From Roseovarius nitratireducens (GTDB lineage Bacteria; Pseudomonadota; Alphaproteobacteria; Rhodobacterales; Rhodobacteraceae), in contig NZ_PDNI01000055.1 of assembly GCF_002925845.1 (NCBI RefSeq), positions 24,326 through 88,325 of the forward strand: a stretch of 64,000 bases of DNA, in the 5' to 3' direction. The notes under the pieces are model-generated. The model was not told where the DNA came from. It saw nothing but the letters and a program-made list of their open reading frames with translations, and did not search any database. Of this stretch, positions 61,726-64,000 are shown piece after piece. Position 1 is the stretch's first letter. Each line of letters starts with the position of its first letter. A program made the translations under genes and the position numbers.

Positions 61726-62175
61726 TTATCCCCGGGCCAGCGGCGGTGGGGCGCGGGCGTTGTAGGCGGCGACAGGGGCCTGCGCCGCTGGGCAGCCCGC
61801 GTCGGAGAGCGGCGCGAGGCGCGAGAAGGCGACGATCCGCGCCGCCGGGTCTGGCCCCGTATCGGTCAGCGTGACGGGCGACTTGAAGAAGGGGCAGGGC
61901 GCGTTCAGATGCGGCCCGTCCTCCTGCTCTGCCGTGTCCGACGGCGCACCGACAGCATACAGGCAGAGCGCGCCGCCCAGCGCGATCACCTCTGCCAGAC
62001 GCGCCTCCTGAGCGCGCTCCGCGGCGCGGGCTGCATCGGCAAGCTCGTGCTGGCACTCTACGGCGGCGGCGGTGGCGACGCGCACGCCCAGAAGCAGCAC
62101 CAAGAGGGCCGGGGCGACCCTGCCCTTTGCCATGCCCGCGATGCGTGCGCGAATGCCCATAATCACGAAATCCAA
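61726..62175 (-). CDS. Small secreted or membrane-anchored protein, unknown
   Basis: This is a 149-residue protein; starts at 62160 or 62133 are also possible. A hydrophobic segment (APALLVLLLGVRVATAAAVECQ) looks like a signal peptide or anchor. The remainder has four to five cysteines (VECQHEL, ALCLYAVG, NAPCPFFK, DAGCPAAQ) that could form disulfides. I do not recognise a family. It lies 71 bp downstream of the HTH/PBP regulator on the same strand and could be co-transcribed. Confidence that it is real rests on its signal peptide and position. Confidence 0.6.
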   Translation of the reverse strand: MDFVIMGIRARIAGMAKGRVAPALLVLLLGVRVATAAAVECQHELADAARAAERAQEARLAEVIALGGALCLYAVGAPSDTAEQEDGPHLNAPCPFFKSPVTLTDTGPDPAARIVAFSRLAPLSDAGCPAAQAPVAAYNARAPPPLARG

Positions 62176-62246
62176 TGACCCGAAATACCGGGCCGACCAT
62201 TAAAACGCTACGGGGCGATCCGCCCCCGGTCAAGCCTGTGGTCACA

Positions 62247-63107
62247 TTACGGCGACAACCACCGCACCGTGCCCATGCCAGCGGTCTCGTAGCCGCCCAG
62301 CGCCGTTGCCTTGGCGGCGATCACCTCGGAGCGCATGAAGCTCACGAGGCTTTGCACCGGCTCGGTGAAATAGGCGCGCCGGTCAATGAGCAGGTCGAAC
62401 CGCTCGCGCAGCAGCGGGCGGAACACCAGCCGGAACTGCCGCGCCATCGCCTCGATCCCGAGCGTCGCCTCAGCCTCGCCGGCGGCCACCGCCGCCGCCG
62501 CCTCGCTCTCGGTATGGGCGGGGCTGGCAGCGGTCGTTAGGTCCGTGGGTGTCAGTCCCGCCTCCGCCATCAGCCGCGCGAAAAGCGCCGTGGTGCCTGC
62601 CCCCTCCTGCCGCAGGATCACCCGCCGCCCGCGCAGGTCGGCGAAATCCCGCACCATGTCGGCCACCTGCGGCGCCAGGATCAGGCCGCGCACCCGCGTG
62701 GCCCATCCGATAAGCACCGCGTCGCGTATCCCCCGCGCCTCCAGTGCCGCGATGTTCCAGTCTTCCTCGCCGGGGATGTGCAGCCCCGCCACTGCCGCTT
62801 CACCCCGGCACCAGGCGTCGAGCCCGCCCATGCTGCCGTTCCACAGCGTCGCCAGCGCCGATCCGCTCTCGCGCAGCGCCCAGTCGAGCAGCGGATCGTG
62901 CGAGCCGGTGACCACCCCGGGCCTCAAGGGCGGTTGCAGCGCGCCCTCGCCCTCGATCCAGGCGGTAATCTCGGATTGTGGAAACAGCAGCTTGCCGGTG
63001 ACCTTGCGATGCGGGATCTCGCCCGCCGCGACCATGTCATAGACCTTGCGTTCGCGGACGCGCAGCAGGTCGGCGACTTCCTTGGTAGTCAGATAGCTGG
63101 GGTCCAT
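62247..63107 (-). CDS. Excisionase-type HTH plus periplasmic-binding-like domain regulator
   Basis: This 286-residue protein has an N-terminal MerR/excisionase-like helix-turn-helix (YLTTKEVADLLRVRERKVYDMVAAGEIPHRKVTGKLLFPQSEI, 5-47). A PBP-like ligand domain follows (HDPLLDWALRESGSALATLWNGSMGGLDAWCRGEAAVAGLHIPG near 70-113, then GWATRVRGLILAP and RRVILRQEGAGTTALF). The COG1910/PBP_like combination is found in regulators sensing molybdate or tungstate. TupABC is present 50 kb away, so tungstate is a candidate ligand; this is inference. Confidence 0.85.
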   Translation of the reverse strand: MDPSYLTTKEVADLLRVRERKVYDMVAAGEIPHRKVTGKLLFPQSEITAWIEGEGALQPPLRPGVVTGSHDPLLDWALRESGSALATLWNGSMGGLDAWCRGEAAVAGLHIPGEEDWNIAALEARGIRDAVLIGWATRVRGLILAPQVADMVRDFADLRGRRVILRQEGAGTTALFARLMAEAGLTPTDLTTAASPAHTESEAAAAVAAGEAEATLGIEAMARQFRLVFRPLLRERFDLLIDRRAYFTEPVQSLVSFMRSEVIAAKATALGGYETAGMGTVRWLSP

Positions 63108-63133
63108 CGGCTCTCGGTGATCGCTTGGGGCTT

Positions 63134-63163
63134 TTCCCGGTCCTAGCCGATCCGGACCGGGAA
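63134..63163 (-). terminator. Hairpin downstream of the MBL hydrolase gene
   Basis: TTCCCGGTCC and GGACCGGGAA form a perfect 10 bp stem with a 10-base loop; AAAAGCCC follows on the minus strand. It separates the MBL gene from the HTH/PBP gene. Confidence 0.6.
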
Positions 63164-63181
63164 ATCAGCAGGAAAGCGAGT

Positions 63182-64000
63182 TCAGAGCCGGTTCACCGGC
63201 ACTTTCAGCATCGGGTTGCCGTCGCGGTCCTTGGGCACCGCGCCCGCGCGCATGTTGACCTGCAACGACGGCAGGATCAGCCGCGGCATGTCCAATGTCG
63301 CGTCGCGTTCGGTGCGGAAGCGCACGAATTCTTCCTTCGTCTTGCCGCCGCCCACGTGGATGTTGTGCGCCTTTTCCTCGGCCACCGTGGTCTCCCACCG
63401 GATATCGCGGCCATTCGGGCCATAGTCGTGGCACATGAAGAGGCGCATGGTGTCGGGCAGCGACAAGACCTTCTGGATGCTGTCATAGAGCGTGGCCGCG
63501 TCCCCGCCGGGGAAATCGGCCCGCGCCGAGCCGCCGTCGGGCATGAACAGCGTATCGCCGACAAAGGCGGCATCGCCCATCACATGGGTCATGCAGGCGG
63601 GCGTGTGGCCGGGCGTGTGCATCGCGAAACAGGTCATGCCGCCCACGCTGTAGGTGTCACCTTCCCCGAACAGCCGGTCAAACTGGCTGCCGTCGCGCTG
63701 AAACTCGGTGCCCTCGTTGAATATCTTGCCGAACGTGTCCTGCACCACGAGGATCTTCTCGCCGATGCCGATCTTGCCGCCGAGTTTCTCCTGGATATAG
63801 GGCGCAGCAGACAGGTGGTCGGCATGGACATGGGTCTCGATGATCCATTCGAGGCTTAGCCCCTCGCGCTCGATATGGGCGATCATCGCGTCGGCATGCT
63901 CATGGGTGATGCGCCCCGCCGCATAGTCGATATCCATCACCGAATCGACGATCGCGCAGGCGTTGGACCCGGGGTCTTTCACCACGTAGCTGATCGTGTT
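63182..64000 (-). CDS. MBL-fold hydrolase, persulfide dioxygenase-like; 5' end outside the window
   Basis: The frame stays open to the right edge (NTISYVVKDPGSNACAIVD), so the true start is outside and about 272 residues are seen. The metal motif HVHADHLSA near 57-65, HTPGHTPACMTHVMGDAAFVGDTLF near 128-152, and CHDYGP near 189-194 place it with ETHE1/Blh-type glyoxalase-II-like proteins. These oxidise glutathione persulfide or related sulfane sulfur. The C-terminal ARDATLDMPRLILPSLQVNMRAG-type end is typical of the Blh branch (here ERDATLDMPRLILPSLQVN). Confidence 0.88.
   Translation of the reverse strand, partial: NTISYVVKDPGSNACAIVDSVMDIDYAAGRITHEHADAMIAHIEREGLSLEWIIETHVHADHLSAAPYIQEKLGGKIGIGEKILVVQDTFGKIFNEGTEFQRDGSQFDRLFGEGDTYSVGGMTCFAMHTPGHTPACMTHVMGDAAFVGDTLFMPDGGSARADFPGGDAATLYDSIQKVLSLPDTMRLFMCHDYGPNGRDIRWETTVAEEKAHNIHVGGGKTKEEFVRFRTERDATLDMPRLILPSLQVNMRAGAVPKDRDGNPMLKVPVNRL

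Noticed and set aside
61163-62245. A 360-codon minus-strand frame over the transglycosylase end and the gap
   Set aside because: It overlaps a convincing gene, has no motifs, and its composition is that of a shadow frame.

Overview
The window is about 64 kb of chromosome from a GC-rich alphaproteobacterium, most likely a member of the Rhodobacterales (Roseobacter/Rhodobacter group). The evidence is the very high third-position GC, the leuS-lptE-holA order, the ccaF1 (DUF1127) gene followed by a four-unit CCUCCUCCC sRNA array, a direct-repeat LexA box of the GAAC-N7-GAAC type, and typical family members such as DUF2794, DUF3576, DUF952, IalB and TupABC. Genes are dense and are transcribed from both strands. 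I see no rRNA, tRNA, prophage, insertion sequence or CRISPR array.

Region by region. 1-10.4 kb holds a truncated ABC exporter ATPase, an SGNH hydrolase, a CoxG-like SRPBCC protein, an AMACR-type CoA enzyme, a NYN-LOTUS RNase-like protein, YghU, cysteine synthase, an apparently LexA-controlled orphan imuB, DUF2794, pyrD and DUF952. 10.4-14.4 kb holds cmk, two small secreted proteins and the tungstate transporter tupABC. 14.5-20.1 kb has a CoA-transferase divergent from an acyl-CoA dehydrogenase and a MaoC-like hydratase, which look like one carboxylic-acid pathway, then an ArsR-ArsP-transglutaminase operon. 20.2-29 kb holds a TRAP transporter with a MarR-type regulator, a BASS-like and an MFS transporter, a VOC protein, and a divergent pair (FAD oxidase / MnmD) that looks like a split MnmC, followed by a DMT exporter. 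29.2-33.4 kb holds rpsA, preceded by a promoter and a terminator-like leader stem, and a methanethiol-oxidase/SELENBP1 homologue paired with a His-rich membrane protein.

33.4-43.2 kb holds an HNH protein, a BaiN-like flavoprotein, a GST, and the leuS-lptE-holA operon. A glycosyltransferase and a MerR-controlled short CDF transporter lie between that operon and its usual partner DUF3576. 43.2-50 kb holds YggS, a LOG protein, a Thr/Ser dehydratase-like enzyme, smpB, sseA, an aminotransferase and a fasciclin protein. 50-54.8 kb is the most regulation-rich part: a copA-cueR operon with a textbook CueR promoter, a cobalamin riboswitch that controls a 95-residue protein of unknown function, ccaF1 with CcsR1-4, and an L,D-transpeptidase-like protein. 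54.9-64 kb holds a DUF4139 protein, an IalB-like protein, asparaginase II, dapA, a soluble lytic transglycosylase, a small secreted protein, a molybdate-type HTH/PBP regulator and a truncated persulfide-dioxygenase-like hydrolase.

Two repeat families are not explained by the genes. One is an intergenic element of about 170 bp, in three full copies and one remnant, whose first hairpin is preserved by compensatory base changes. The other is an 18-27 bp motif found just downstream of four genes, always in the orientation of the upstream gene.
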